Part shown: piece by piece, positions 47,474-56,065 of the stretch
Position numbering within the stretch: position 1 is the first letter of the stretch
How the letters are laid out: the number at the start of each line of letters is the position of its first letter
Origin: Pseudomonas oryzihabitans
Lineage (GTDB): Bacteria > Pseudomonadota > Gammaproteobacteria > Pseudomonadales > Pseudomonadaceae
Direction: 5' to 3'
NCBI RefSeq assembly: GCF_001518815.1
Contig: NZ_CP013987.1
Coordinates: 2,750,501 to 2,814,500, forward strand
DNA length: 64,000 nucleotides
The notes under the pieces: generated by a model
Told to the model about the DNA's origin: nothing
Databases searched by the model: none
Seen by the model: the letters and a program-made list of their open reading frames with translations, nothing else
Position numbers and translations under genes: made by a program

Positions 47474-47813
47474 CGGTCTTTCTTCTTATCAGGTATTGCA
47501 GCAGCAAGCTGCACAGCGGAACAGTCACCACCAGGGACAGCGCGATCACCAGCAGCAGACGCAGCCAGACCGTCAATTCCAGCGTATCGACATCGATGAT
47601 TCCAACAGCCGGCACCACGAGCATCAACGGAAGGTAGCGAAGCAGACTGCCAGCCATGGCATCCACCCCTTCGGGCACTCTTCGCAGCAGCAATAACATG
47701 CCGAACAGAATGAATATCCCGATGACACTGGCCGGGATGCCACTCACATAGCCGGCAATACAGGACCCCAACAGGTAGCAGCCTGCAAGTACCAGCATGC
47801 CCGTTATGTTCAT
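47466..47813 (-). CDS. lrgA: CidA/LrgA-family holin-like protein
   Basis: A 115-residue, four-span membrane protein. The second hydrophobic region SVIGIFILFGMLLLLRRVPEGVDAMAGSLLRYLPLMLVVPAVGII holds the conserved family core. CidA/LrgA proteins act as holin/antiholin-like channels. It starts at ATG 47813 and precedes lrgB. Confidence 0.88.
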   Translation of the reverse strand: MNITGMLVLAGCYLLGSCIAGYVSGIPASVIGIFILFGMLLLLRRVPEGVDAMAGSLLRYLPLMLVVPAVGIIDVDTLELTVWLRLLLVIALSLVVTVPLCSLLLQYLIRRKTDG

Positions 47814-48130
47814 GCCCCCTCCTCGTTGTTGTTCGTTTTACCGTGGCACCACAGCGTACTGGATTTCAGTTGACTGACTACAGGCTTCCGCAATGAGGCG
47901 TGTCCTGGGCAGCCGCTGCCTGAAGATCGAGATCGCTACTGATATGGTTTTTTTAGGCCTGCCTGCTCCGAATGCTCCATTCGGAGCGGTGCTACCCTTC
48001 GCGTCGATAAAGGCAACGTCCATGTCTTCCAGCGACTTGGCATGTGACGAGCGAAGGCCGCCGCTCGGCGTGGCGCCAGGTACTGGCGGCGGCGAGACCG
48101 GAAATCTCATTGATCAGGTAATGGATAACG
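47814..48130. other. Gap before the aminotransferase gene with a strong hairpin
   Basis: I see no convincing gene here. The gap is lower in GC than its neighbours around 47925-47960. At 47965-47987 it has a 10-bp perfect stem (GCTCCGAATG/CATTCGGAGC) with a 3-nt loop, without a T-tract. The gap should contain both the lrgA and the aminotransferase promoters. Confidence 0.45.
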
Positions 48131-49330
48131 ATGTTCGAACACCTGACCGAGTACCAGGGCGATCCCATCCTCTCCCTGATCAGGACCTACCAGCAGGACC
48201 GCCGACCTGAGAAGGTGAATCTGAGTGTCGGGGTCTACACGGACGCATCCGGGCAGTTACCGGTCTTGCGGGCCGTGGCGGCAGCCGACCAGCATCTGCG
48301 AAAAACAGCGCTGGCCCCGTCGATGTACCTGCCCATGGAGGGCCACGAAGGTTTTCGACTGAATGCTCAGCGCCTGCAGTTCGGCGATGCCAGCCCGGCA
48401 CTGGCGGATGGCCGCGTGGCTACCATCCAGACCGTCGGCGGATCGGGCGCGCTCAAGATAGGCGCGGACTTCCTGCGGCGGTGGTTTCCGGGGTCCGGCG
48501 TCTGGGTGAGCGATCCCACCTGGGACAATCACGTCGCCCTCTTCGAAGGCGCTGGCTTCGCGGTCAGCAGATACCCCTATTACTGCCCGTCCTCCGCCGA
48601 GCTTGCCTTCCAGGACATGCTCGACACCCTCAGCGGTCTCGCTGCCAGGAGCATCATCCTGCTCCACCCCTGCTGCCACAATCCCACGGGCCTGGATCTC
48701 ACCACCGCCCAATGGCGGAAGGTCATCCAGGTGCTGGCCGAGCGCGAGCTCATCGCCTTCGTCGACTGCGCCTATCAGGGTTTCGGCACTGGGCTGGAAG
48801 AAGATGCCTTCGTCATCAGGGAAATGGAGCGCGCGGGCCTGACCTTTCTCGTGAGCTATTCCTGCTCGAAAAACTTTTCGCTGTACGGCGAGCGGGTCGG
48901 CACCCTGTCCGTGGTCTGCGCCTCGGCGGGAATGGCAGCCCGGGCGCTGGGCCAGCTGCAAGCCACGGTGAGACGAAACTACTCGAGCCCCCCGCAGCAT
49001 GGCGCGCAACTGGTGGACCTGGTGTTGGGCAGCGAGCTCGCCGATCTCTGGCGAGCCGACGTGGATGACATGCGCCAGCGCACCTCCGCCATGCGCGAGC
49101 TGCTCGCGACCGCCCTCGGTCACGCGGACCGGTCACTCGGTGAGCGGATTCGTAGCCACCGCGGGCTATTTTCCTATACAGGTCTGGGCAGGACCGAGGT
49201 GCAACGCCTGCGGCAGGATTTCGGCATCTATCTGGTCGATAATGGCCGGCTTTGTGTGGCGGGGTTGACCGCCGAACGGGTTGATCATGTCGCCTCGGCT
49301 ATCGCGGAGGTGCTGCGGCATCCGGAGTGA
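48131..49330 (+). CDS. Aromatic/aspartate aminotransferase (class I)
   Basis: A 399-residue PLP enzyme of the AspC/TyrB/PhhC group. It starts with FEHLTEYQGDPILSLIRTYQQDRRPEKVNLSVGVY. HPCCHNPTGLDLT holds the NPTG motif, FVDCAYQGFGTGLEED the PLP-binding Asp/Tyr, and the lysine that binds PLP lies in SYSCSKNFSLYGERVG. It would transfer amino groups between aromatic amino acids or aspartate and 2-oxoglutarate. No pathway partner lies next to it, so a tyrosine- or aspartate-specific role is unproven. Confidence 0.9.
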   Translation: MFEHLTEYQGDPILSLIRTYQQDRRPEKVNLSVGVYTDASGQLPVLRAVAAADQHLRKTALAPSMYLPMEGHEGFRLNAQRLQFGDASPALADGRVATIQTVGGSGALKIGADFLRRWFPGSGVWVSDPTWDNHVALFEGAGFAVSRYPYYCPSSAELAFQDMLDTLSGLAARSIILLHPCCHNPTGLDLTTAQWRKVIQVLAERELIAFVDCAYQGFGTGLEEDAFVIREMERAGLTFLVSYSCSKNFSLYGERVGTLSVVCASAGMAARALGQLQATVRRNYSSPPQHGAQLVDLVLGSELADLWRADVDDMRQRTSAMRELLATALGHADRSLGERIRSHRGLFSYTGLGRTEVQRLRQDFGIYLVDNGRLCVAGLTAERVDHVASAIAEVLRHPE

Positions 49331-49459
49331 TCCCGCCTAGGCATGGCGAGCCCTGCGGACGGCCTTCACTGCTCCGGTCGGCCCAGGACTGTTCCGCGAC
49401 GGCGCCCGCCTTCGCTCACGCCTGCTGCTGGCAAGCGCCCAATGGGTGGAGAGCTGCGC

Positions 49460-50449
49460 TCACCTACATACACCGGTGCTCCCCCGCACCTTCAGTTCGA
49501 AGGGCAACACCACCTCTCGCGCAGCCGGCGTACCCCCGTTGAGCACCTCCAGCAGCATGGCCACCGCGCGCTGGCCGAAGGCCTCCGCCGGCTGGGCAAT
49601 GGTGGTCAGTGGCGGCTCGGTGTAGGCAGCGAAGGCGATGTCATCGAACCCCGCCAGGGAGATGTCTTCCGGGACACGCACCCCGGAGCGCCGCAGGATC
49701 TGCAGCGCTCCGATCGCCATCTCGTCGCTGCAACAGAACAGCGCGGTCGGGCGCTCGGGTAGCGTCAGCAGTGCCTTGGCCGCGGCGGCGCCAGCGGCCA
49801 GGGTGAAGTCGCCTTCGTGCAGCAGACCAGGATCCAGGGCAATGCCCGCCTGCGTCAGCGCCTCCTGGTAGCCGGCCAGCCGTTCCAGGGTCAGCGGGCT
49901 GTCTTCCGGCCCCTTGATCAGGGCAATGCGCCTGTGTCCGAGCGCCAGCAGATGCTCGGTCAGGCAGCGCGCGGCGGCGCGATTGTCCAGCCGGACCTTG
50001 GGCCAGGTGTGCTCGGCGAGCACTTCGCAGGCATTCACTACCGGCGGTATGTCGCCCTGGCCGGCAAAGGGATCGAAAGCGCGGAGCTGGATCACCCCAT
50101 CGGCCTGACGTGCATAGACCAGTTCGGCGTATTCGCGCTCGCGGCGTTCGTCGCCAGCGGTATCGCACAGCAGCACCCGATAACCGGCCGCCTGCGCCGC
50201 CTGCTGGATGCCGGCGATGACCCGGGCGAAGAAGCTGTTGGCGATCAGCGGAACTAGCACCACCAGGTTGCCGGTGCGACGGGAGCGAAACTGCACGGCC
50301 ATCCCGTTGGGCCGATAGTTGGCAGCGGCCACGGCGGCCTGCACGCGCTCGCGGGTAGCAGGCGCCACGACGTCGGGATTCTTCAGGGTGCGCGACACGG
50401 TCGCCACTGATACCCCGGCCAATTCGGCAACCCGGCGAATATTGGACAT
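49460..50449 (-). CDS. LacI-family repressor of the adjacent sugar unit
   Basis: A 329-residue LacI/GalR protein. The N-terminal HTH and hinge are textbook (SNIRRVAELAGVSVATVSRTLKNPDVVAPATRERV), followed by a periplasmic-binding-protein-like effector domain with GAAAAKALLTLPERPTALFCCSDEMAIGAL. ATG 50449 lies 6 bases after CGAGG. It is divergent from the dehydrogenase gene, and a perfect LacI-type palindrome lies between them at 50568-50581. It should be a sugar-responsive repressor of the three downstream genes. Confidence 0.92.
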   Translation of the reverse strand: MSNIRRVAELAGVSVATVSRTLKNPDVVAPATRERVQAAVAAANYRPNGMAVQFRSRRTGNLVVLVPLIANSFFARVIAGIQQAAQAAGYRVLLCDTAGDERREREYAELVYARQADGVIQLRAFDPFAGQGDIPPVVNACEVLAEHTWPKVRLDNRAAARCLTEHLLALGHRRIALIKGPEDSPLTLERLAGYQEALTQAGIALDPGLLHEGDFTLAAGAAAAKALLTLPERPTALFCCSDEMAIGALQILRRSGVRVPEDISLAGFDDIAFAAYTEPPLTTIAQPAEAFGQRAVAMLLEVLNGGTPAAREVVLPFELKVRGSTGVCR

Positions 50450-50567
50450 GCAGCCTCGGTAAGCGATGGAAAGGTTGCCACTGTGCGCAAAGGCAATCCG
50501 CCAGGCAAGCCATACGCCTGAGCGGCACTTGACTAAATCTGCCAACGGCCGCCAAATGCCGAAAAAA

Positions 50568-50581
50568 TGTAACCGGTTACA
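50568..50581. promoter_or_regulatory. LacI-type palindromic operator
   Basis: TGTAACCGGTTACA is a perfect 14-bp palindrome with the central CG typical of LacI-family sites. It lies 32 bp before the dehydrogenase start. A TTGACT hexamer at 50529-50534 could be a -35 element, but I see no good -10. Confidence 0.8.
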
Positions 50582-50612
50582 CCTAGTGCGATAGCAGCCA
50601 GAGGATCAGGGG

Positions 50613-51779
50613 ATGCAGGCTCATAACAGCCACAGGATTCGCTACGGCATGATCGGCGGCGGCCAGGGCGCTTTCATTGGCGCCGCCCATCGTCGCGCGG
50701 CGGCGCTGGATGGCACGCTGGAGCTGGTCTGCGGCACCTTCAGCCGCGATGCCGGCAACAATGGCGCCTCGGGTCGCGAGCTGGGCCTGGCACCTGAGCG
50801 GGTCTATGCGTCCTGGGAGGCGCTGTTGGCTGGAGAACGCCAGCTGCCAGCCGAGCAGCGCGTCGAGTTGCTGGTGATCGTCACGCCCAACGACCTGCAC
50901 GTCCCCATCGCCGAGGCCGCCCTGGCCGCGGGCTTCCACGTCTTTTCCGAAAAGCCCGCCGGCACCTCGCTGGCGCAGGTGCAGCACCTGGCGGAGACCC
51001 TGGCCGCGCTCCCCCTGCGCTACGCCCTGGCCCACACCTATTTGGGCTATCCCCTGGTATGGGAAGCCCGCGAGCGGGTCGCCCGCGGCGAGCTGGGCGC
51101 CCTGCGCAAGATCCATGTGGAATATCCGCAGGGCTGGCTCGCCCAGGACCTTGCCGCCACCGGCAACAAGCAGGCGACCTGGCGCGACGATCCGGCCGCG
51201 TCCGGCCCGGGCGGTTGCCTGGGCGACATCGGCACCCACGCCTTCAGTCTCGCCGAGTTCATCAGCGGCCAGCGCATCTCCCGGCTCAGCGCCCACCTGC
51301 GCAGCCACCTGCCCGGCCGGCGCCTGGACGACGATGTCATGGTGCTGTTCGAGACCACCGAGGGTGCCAGCGGCAGTCTGCTGGCCAGCCAGGTCTGTGT
51401 AGGCGAGGAAAACGGCCTGCGCATCCGGCTCTATGGTGAGCAGGGCAGCCTGGAATGGCATCAGCAGGAGCCCAACAGCCTCCTACAGCGCAGTCTCGAC
51501 CAGCCGCCCCGCACGCTGCGCGCGGGTCTCGGCCAGCCCTGGCTGAGCGCCAGTGCCCAGCAGCGGCTGCGGTTGCCGGCCGGCCATCCGGAGGGGTACC
51601 TGGAAGCCCTGGCCAATCTCTACCGCGACCTGGCCGCCGCCATCCGCGATCCGGCTGATCCCGCCGCGGGACTGCCCGGCATCACCACCGGCTGGCGCGG
51701 CCTGGCCTTTATCGAAACCGCCTTGGCCAGCCATCAGCGCCAGGGTGCCTGGACGCCACTACCGACCCTAGGAGCCTGA
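50613..51779 (+). CDS. Gfo/Idh/MocA-family sugar oxidoreductase
   Basis: A 388-residue NAD(P)-dependent dehydrogenase. The Rossmann motif is RYGMIGGGQGAFIGAAHRRAA, the sugar-binding motif is VFSEKPAGTSLAQ, and a second region includes ATWRDDPAASGPGGCLGDIGTHAFSLAEF with the catalytic Asp/His. This type resembles ThuB-like glycoside 3-dehydrogenases as well as other members, so it may oxidise C3 of a glycoside. It starts at ATG 50613, and the isomerase gene follows after 2 bp. The sugar is not known. Confidence 0.82.
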   Translation: MQAHNSHRIRYGMIGGGQGAFIGAAHRRAAALDGTLELVCGTFSRDAGNNGASGRELGLAPERVYASWEALLAGERQLPAEQRVELLVIVTPNDLHVPIAEAALAAGFHVFSEKPAGTSLAQVQHLAETLAALPLRYALAHTYLGYPLVWEARERVARGELGALRKIHVEYPQGWLAQDLAATGNKQATWRDDPAASGPGGCLGDIGTHAFSLAEFISGQRISRLSAHLRSHLPGRRLDDDVMVLFETTEGASGSLLASQVCVGEENGLRIRLYGEQGSLEWHQQEPNSLLQRSLDQPPRTLRAGLGQPWLSASAQQRLRLPAGHPEGYLEALANLYRDLAAAIRDPADPAAGLPGITTGWRGLAFIETALASHQRQGAWTPLPTLGA

Positions 51780-51781
51780 CC

Positions 51782-52852
51782 ATGGCCGTTACCTCTCGCC
51801 CAGGGCTCAAGGGCCCGGCAATCTTTCTCGCCCAGTTCCTCGATGACCAGCCGCCCTTCGACACCCTGCCCCATCTCGCGCGCTGGGCGGCGGACCTGGG
51901 CTACCGGGGCATCCAGCTGCCGACGCTGGGCCATCAATGCCCGAACCTCGAACGCGCGGCCGCCAGCCAGGACTACTGCGACGAGCTACTTGGCCAGTGC
52001 GCCGCGGCAGGCGTGGCTATCAGCGAGCTGTCCACCCATTTGCAGGGGCAGCTGGTGGCGGTGCATCCGGCGTTCAACGAGGCTTTCGACGGCTTCGCCC
52101 CGCCGGCCCTGCGCGGCCGGCCGGATGAACGCCAGGCCTGGGCGGTCAAGCAGCTCAAGCTGGCCGCAAAGGCCAGCCGGCGACTCGGCCTCAAGGCCGT
52201 GGCGACCTTTTCCGGTGCCCTGCTCTGGCCCTATGTCTATCCCTGGCCTCAGCGTCCGGCCGGTCTGGTGGACGAAGGCTTCGCCGAGCTGGCACAGCGC
52301 TGGCGGCCGATCCTGGACGTCTACGGCGAAGAAGGCGTGGACCTGTGCTTCGAACTGCATCCGGGCGAGGACCTGCACGACGGCGCCACCTTCGAGCGCT
52401 TTCTGGCGGCGGTCGACGACCATCCCCGGGCGCGAATCCTCTATGACCCCAGCCACCTGTTGCTGCAGCAGCTGGACTACCTGGGGTTCATCGACCGTTA
52501 TCACGCGCGCATCGGCATGTTCCACGTCAAGGACGCGGAATTCCGTCCCGACGCCCGCAGCGGAGTCTATGGCGGCTACCAGGACTGGGCCGAGCGCCCG
52601 GGTCGCTTCCGCTCCCTGGGGGATGGCCAGATCGATTTCGGCGCCATCTTCAGCAAGCTCACCCAGTACGGGTTCGACGGCTGGGCGGTGCTGGAGTGGG
52701 AGTGCTGCCTGAAGGATGCGGCCCAGGGCGCTGCCGAAGGCGCACCCTTCATCGAGCGTCATCTGATCCAGCCGGCCACCCGCGCCTTCGACGACTTCGC
52801 CGGCAGCGACGCCGATCCGGCGCGCAATCGGCGGATGCTTGGCCTGCAGTAG
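51782..52852 (+). CDS. TIM-barrel sugar isomerase/epimerase-like protein
   Basis: A 356-residue AP-endonuclease-2/xylose-isomerase-like TIM barrel. Probable metal ligands are the Glu in LCFELHPGEDLHDG, Asp and His in YDPSHLLLQQL, His in GMFHVKDAEFRP and Glu in VLEWECCLKD. The family includes IolE, hydroxypyruvate isomerase, sugar epimerases and lyases that cleave 3-keto-glycosides by beta-elimination. The reaction here cannot be read, but tight coupling to a sugar dehydrogenase (2-bp gap, AGGAG upstream) favours acting on its product. Confidence 0.83.
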   Translation: MAVTSRPGLKGPAIFLAQFLDDQPPFDTLPHLARWAADLGYRGIQLPTLGHQCPNLERAAASQDYCDELLGQCAAAGVAISELSTHLQGQLVAVHPAFNEAFDGFAPPALRGRPDERQAWAVKQLKLAAKASRRLGLKAVATFSGALLWPYVYPWPQRPAGLVDEGFAELAQRWRPILDVYGEEGVDLCFELHPGEDLHDGATFERFLAAVDDHPRARILYDPSHLLLQQLDYLGFIDRYHARIGMFHVKDAEFRPDARSGVYGGYQDWAERPGRFRSLGDGQIDFGAIFSKLTQYGFDGWAVLEWECCLKDAAQGAAEGAPFIERHLIQPATRAFDDFAGSDADPARNRRMLGLQ

Positions 52853-52901
52853 CAGCCCCACCTCGTTTTTTCGTCACATAACCCACAACAAGGAATCGAC
52901 G

Positions 52902-54137
52902 ATGAACGCACTTTCGCTACGCCTGAGCACCCTGATGTTCCTGCAGTTCTTTATCTGGGGCAGCTGGTTCGTCACCCTCGCCACCTTTCTTGGCAACACC
53001 CTCGGCGCCAATGGCGGCCAGATCGGCCAGGCCTTCGCCACCCAGTCGTGGGGGGCGATCCTGGCGCCCTTCGTGGTGGGCCTGATCGCCGATCGCTATT
53101 TCAATGCCGAGCGCATCCTCGGCCTGCTGCACCTGGTCGGTGCGGTCCTGCTCTACCAGCTCTATACGGCCGCCGACTTCGCCACCTTCTATCCGCTGGT
53201 GCTGGCCTACATGCTCTGCTACATGCCGACCCTGGCACTGGCCAACTCGGTGGCCTTCCGTCATCTGGCCGATCCGGCCCGCCAGTTCGCCAAGATTCGC
53301 GTCTGGGGCACCCTGGGCTGGATCGCCGCGGGGTTGGCCATCAGTTTCGTCTTCGCCTGGGACAGCCGCACCGGCATCGCCGCCGGTGCCCTGCGCAACA
53401 CCTTCCTGCTCGGTGCTGGCGCCTCCCTCATCCTCGGGCTCTACAGCTTCAGCCTGCCGCGGACCGCCCCGCTGCCGTCCGCCAGCCAGGGCCTGGGCGC
53501 AGCGCTCGGCCTGGACGCCCTGCGCCTGCTCAAGGACCGCAGCTTCGCCGTCTTCTTTGCCGCCTCGGTGCTGATCTGTATCCCGCTGGCCTTCTATTAC
53601 CAGAACGCCAACCTCTTCCTGGCCGAACTGGGGGTCGCCAATCCCACCGGCATGATGACCCTGGGCCAGGTGTCCGAGGTCGGCTTCATGCTGCTGCTGC
53701 CGCTGTTCATCCGCCGCTTCGGCCTCAAGCGGACCCTGCTGGTGGGGATGCTCGCCTGGGCCGTACGCTATGGCTGCTTCGCCCTAGGCGCCCAGGGTGA
53801 CGCCCTCGCCTACCTGCTGCTGGGCATCGCCCTGCACGGCGTCTGCTACGACTTCTTCTTCGTCTCCGGCCAGATCTACACCGATGCCAAGGCCGGCGAG
53901 GCGAACAAGAGCGCCGCCCAGGGCCTGATCACCCTGGCCACCTATGGCGTGGGCATGCTGGTCGGCTTCTGGGTCGCCGGGATGGTCTCGGATCACTATG
54001 CCAGCGGCACCGGCCATGACTGGCAAGGCATCTGGCTGTTCCCGGCGGTGTTCTCCCTGGGTGTATTGCTGGCCTTTCTGGTCACCTTCCGCGACGCCCG
54101 CCCGGGGCGCGCCGCGGCGGCTGCGCCGGTGCGCTAG
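52902..54137 (+). CDS. NupG/XapB-type MFS sugar or nucleoside permease
   Basis: A 411-residue, 12-span major facilitator of the nucleoside:H+ symporter family. Near the N-terminus it reads LSTLMFLQFFIWGSWFVTLATFL, and AFATQSWGAILAPFVVGLIADRYFNAERIL holds the loop 2-3 motif. Relatives in similar dehydrogenase/isomerase clusters are often wrongly called nucleoside permeases. ATG 52902 has AAGGA 7 bases upstream, 49 bp after the isomerase. It probably imports the sugar or glycoside handled by its neighbours. Confidence 0.85.
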   Translation: MNALSLRLSTLMFLQFFIWGSWFVTLATFLGNTLGANGGQIGQAFATQSWGAILAPFVVGLIADRYFNAERILGLLHLVGAVLLYQLYTAADFATFYPLVLAYMLCYMPTLALANSVAFRHLADPARQFAKIRVWGTLGWIAAGLAISFVFAWDSRTGIAAGALRNTFLLGAGASLILGLYSFSLPRTAPLPSASQGLGAALGLDALRLLKDRSFAVFFAASVLICIPLAFYYQNANLFLAELGVANPTGMMTLGQVSEVGFMLLLPLFIRRFGLKRTLLVGMLAWAVRYGCFALGAQGDALAYLLLGIALHGVCYDFFFVSGQIYTDAKAGEANKSAAQGLITLATYGVGMLVGFWVAGMVSDHYASGTGHDWQGIWLFPAVFSLGVLLAFLVTFRDARPGRAAAAAPVR

Positions 54138-54149
54138 GACATCTCGGTC

Positions 54150-54179
54150 GGTGGCCCGGCCTGAATAACGCGGGCCACC
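54150..54179 (+). terminator. Hairpin after the MFS permease gene
   Basis: A 9-bp perfect stem (GGTGGCCCG/CGGGCCACC) with a 12-nt loop begins 13 bp past the stop. It lacks a clear T-tract, so it may be a transcript-stabilising hairpin rather than a true terminator. Confidence 0.55.
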
Positions 54180-54353
54180 CAAAGCGCCTTTCTCCAGACA
54201 CTTCAGATGGACCAGACGCTACGCCTGCTGGTCTACCCTTTCCGTCTCCCTCCCGCGCCAGTCCCTCCACCAAGCCGCGCCGTCCTGAACGCCTGGTCCA
54301 TCCGTCACCCATCGCCTGCCCTGCGCAACAAGGCTTTCACCAACCAAGCCGTA

Positions 54354-54398
54354 ATCTGGCAAGACCAATTTGAAAAAATCCAATTGGTCTTGCCAGAT
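54354..54398. promoter_or_regulatory. Double FadR-type operator in front of the ABC importer genes
   Basis: Arms of 17 bp (54354-54370 and 54382-54398) are exact complements around TGAAAAAATCC. Each arm contains TGGTCTTGCCA, or its complement, which matches the FadR-family motif TNGT-N3-ACNA with one mismatch. The two sites face each other. A TTGAAA hexamer at 54370-54375 is a candidate -35 placed inside the operator. The likely ligand is the GntR protein encoded at 60647. Confidence 0.75.
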
Positions 54399-54477
54399 AT
54401 CCGAACGGGGGTGTAGCTTCCCTGCCATGGATCTCACATAGGGCAACGACCCTAAAACAACAACAAGAGAGAGCACC

Positions 54478-56028
54478 ATGCTGGATACCCCATCGCCCCG
54501 CGGCGAAGGTGGCGGCCCCGTACCGCCCGCGCCCTCGCCCTGCCTGACGCTCGAAAACATTTCCAAGCGCTTTCCCGGCGTCGTGGCCCTCGACGACGTC
54601 AGCCTCAGCCTCTACCCGGGCGAAGTCCACGCCATCTGCGGCGAGAACGGCGCCGGCAAGTCCACCCTGATGAAGATCGTCAGCGGCCAGCAGCCGCCGG
54701 ACGAGGGTCGGATCCGCTACCTCGGCGAAGAGCGGCACTTCAAGTCCGTGTCGGAAGCGGAGCATGTCGGCATCGCCATCATTCACCAGGAACTCAACCT
54801 GGTGCCCCACCTCACGGTGGCGGAAAACATCTTCCTGGCCCGCGAGCCGGTGCGCTTCGGTCTGATCGACAGACGCAAGATGCAGGCGGACACCGAAGCC
54901 TGCCTAGCGCGCCTGGGCGTGGCCATCAGCCCCCGCGCCCCGGTGGCCAAGCTGTCGGTGGCCCAGCAGCAGATGGTGGAGATCGCCAAGGCGCTGTCCT
55001 TGGACGCCCGGGTGCTCATCCTCGACGAACCGACCTCCTCGCTGACCGAAAGCGAGACCCAGGCGCTGTTCAAGGTCATCCAGGACCTCAAGGCGCGCGG
55101 CGTCGGCATGCTCTACATCTCCCACCGGCTGGACGAGATGCGCCACATCGTCGACCGGGTGACCATACTGCGCGACGGCCGCTACGTCTCCACCCAGCGC
55201 TTTGCCGACACCAGTGTCGACGCCATCGTGGCGGGCATGGTCGGGCGCTCCCTCGACGAGAAATTCCCGCCGCGCACCTCGGTGCCTACCGGCGAGGTAC
55301 TGCTGCGGGCGCAAGGCCTGACCCGCAAGGGGGTCTTCCAGGACATCAGCTTCGAATTGCGCCGCGGCGAGATCCTCGGCTTCGCCGGTCTCATGGGCGC
55401 CGGGCGCACCGAGATCGCCCGGGCGATCTTTGGCGCCGACCGGCTGGATGCCGGCGAGGTGGAGATCAACGGCCGCGCGGTCACTATCCGCACGCCGCGC
55501 GACGGCATCGATGAAGGCATCGCCTACCTGTCCGAAGACCGCAAGAAGGACGGCCTGGCGGTCAAGATGACCCTGGCGCACAACCTGACCCTGGCCAATC
55601 TGGATGCTCTCTGCGGGCCGCTGGGCTTCATCCGCTTCGGCGAGGAGGCGCGGGTCGCCCAGGACTACGTGCGGCGGCTGGACATTCGCACGCCCTCGAT
55701 CGACAAGGTCACCCGCTACCTCTCGGGCGGCAACCAGCAAAAGATCATCATCGGCAAATGGCTGTTCCGGGATGCCAGGATCATGTTCTTCGACGAGCCC
55801 ACCCGGGGCATCGACGTCGGCGCCAAGTACGCCATCTACGAAATGATGGACCAGCTGGCCGCCCAGGGTATTGGCGTCGTCCTGATCAGTTCGGAGCTGC
55901 CCGAACTGCTGGGCATGAGTGATCGGATCCTGGTCTTCCACGAAGGCCGCCTGACCGGTGACGTCGAGACCCGGGCCACGTCCCAGGACCAGATCATGCA
56001 CTACGCCTCTGGCTGCACGTCGCACTGA
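54478..56028 (+). CDS. Ribose-type sugar ABC transporter, double ATPase
   Basis: A 516-residue RbsA/MglA-type protein with two ATPase halves. The first has Walker A GENGAGKST (55-63), LSVAQQQMVEIAKAL and LILDEPTSSL. The second has the usual degenerate Walker A GLMGAGRTEIAR, LSGGNQQK and MFFDEPTRGID. It powers uptake of a monosaccharide. AGAGAG precedes ATG 54478. The N-terminal 20 residues are Pro/Gly-rich and look like an extension. The operator at 54354 lies 80 bp upstream. Confidence 0.93.
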   Translation: MLDTPSPRGEGGGPVPPAPSPCLTLENISKRFPGVVALDDVSLSLYPGEVHAICGENGAGKSTLMKIVSGQQPPDEGRIRYLGEERHFKSVSEAEHVGIAIIHQELNLVPHLTVAENIFLAREPVRFGLIDRRKMQADTEACLARLGVAISPRAPVAKLSVAQQQMVEIAKALSLDARVLILDEPTSSLTESETQALFKVIQDLKARGVGMLYISHRLDEMRHIVDRVTILRDGRYVSTQRFADTSVDAIVAGMVGRSLDEKFPPRTSVPTGEVLLRAQGLTRKGVFQDISFELRRGEILGFAGLMGAGRTEIARAIFGADRLDAGEVEINGRAVTIRTPRDGIDEGIAYLSEDRKKDGLAVKMTLAHNLTLANLDALCGPLGFIRFGEEARVAQDYVRRLDIRTPSIDKVTRYLSGGNQQKIIIGKWLFRDARIMFFDEPTRGIDVGAKYAIYEMMDQLAAQGIGVVLISSELPELLGMSDRILVFHEGRLTGDVETRATSQDQIMHYASGCTSH

Positions 56029-56065
56029 CGGCAGGTCGCCCACGCGTGTCGAGCGAGACAAAGAA

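Noticed and set aside
47893..48210. 105-codon plus-strand frame before the aminotransferase
   Set aside because: It overlaps the aminotransferase start in another frame, has no Shine-Dalgarno sequence and no recognisable domain.
54354..54398. Rho-independent terminator
   Set aside because: The spacer is A-rich and no T-tract follows the stem. Each arm carries a FadR-like motif and the site lies before an operon start, so an operator fits better.
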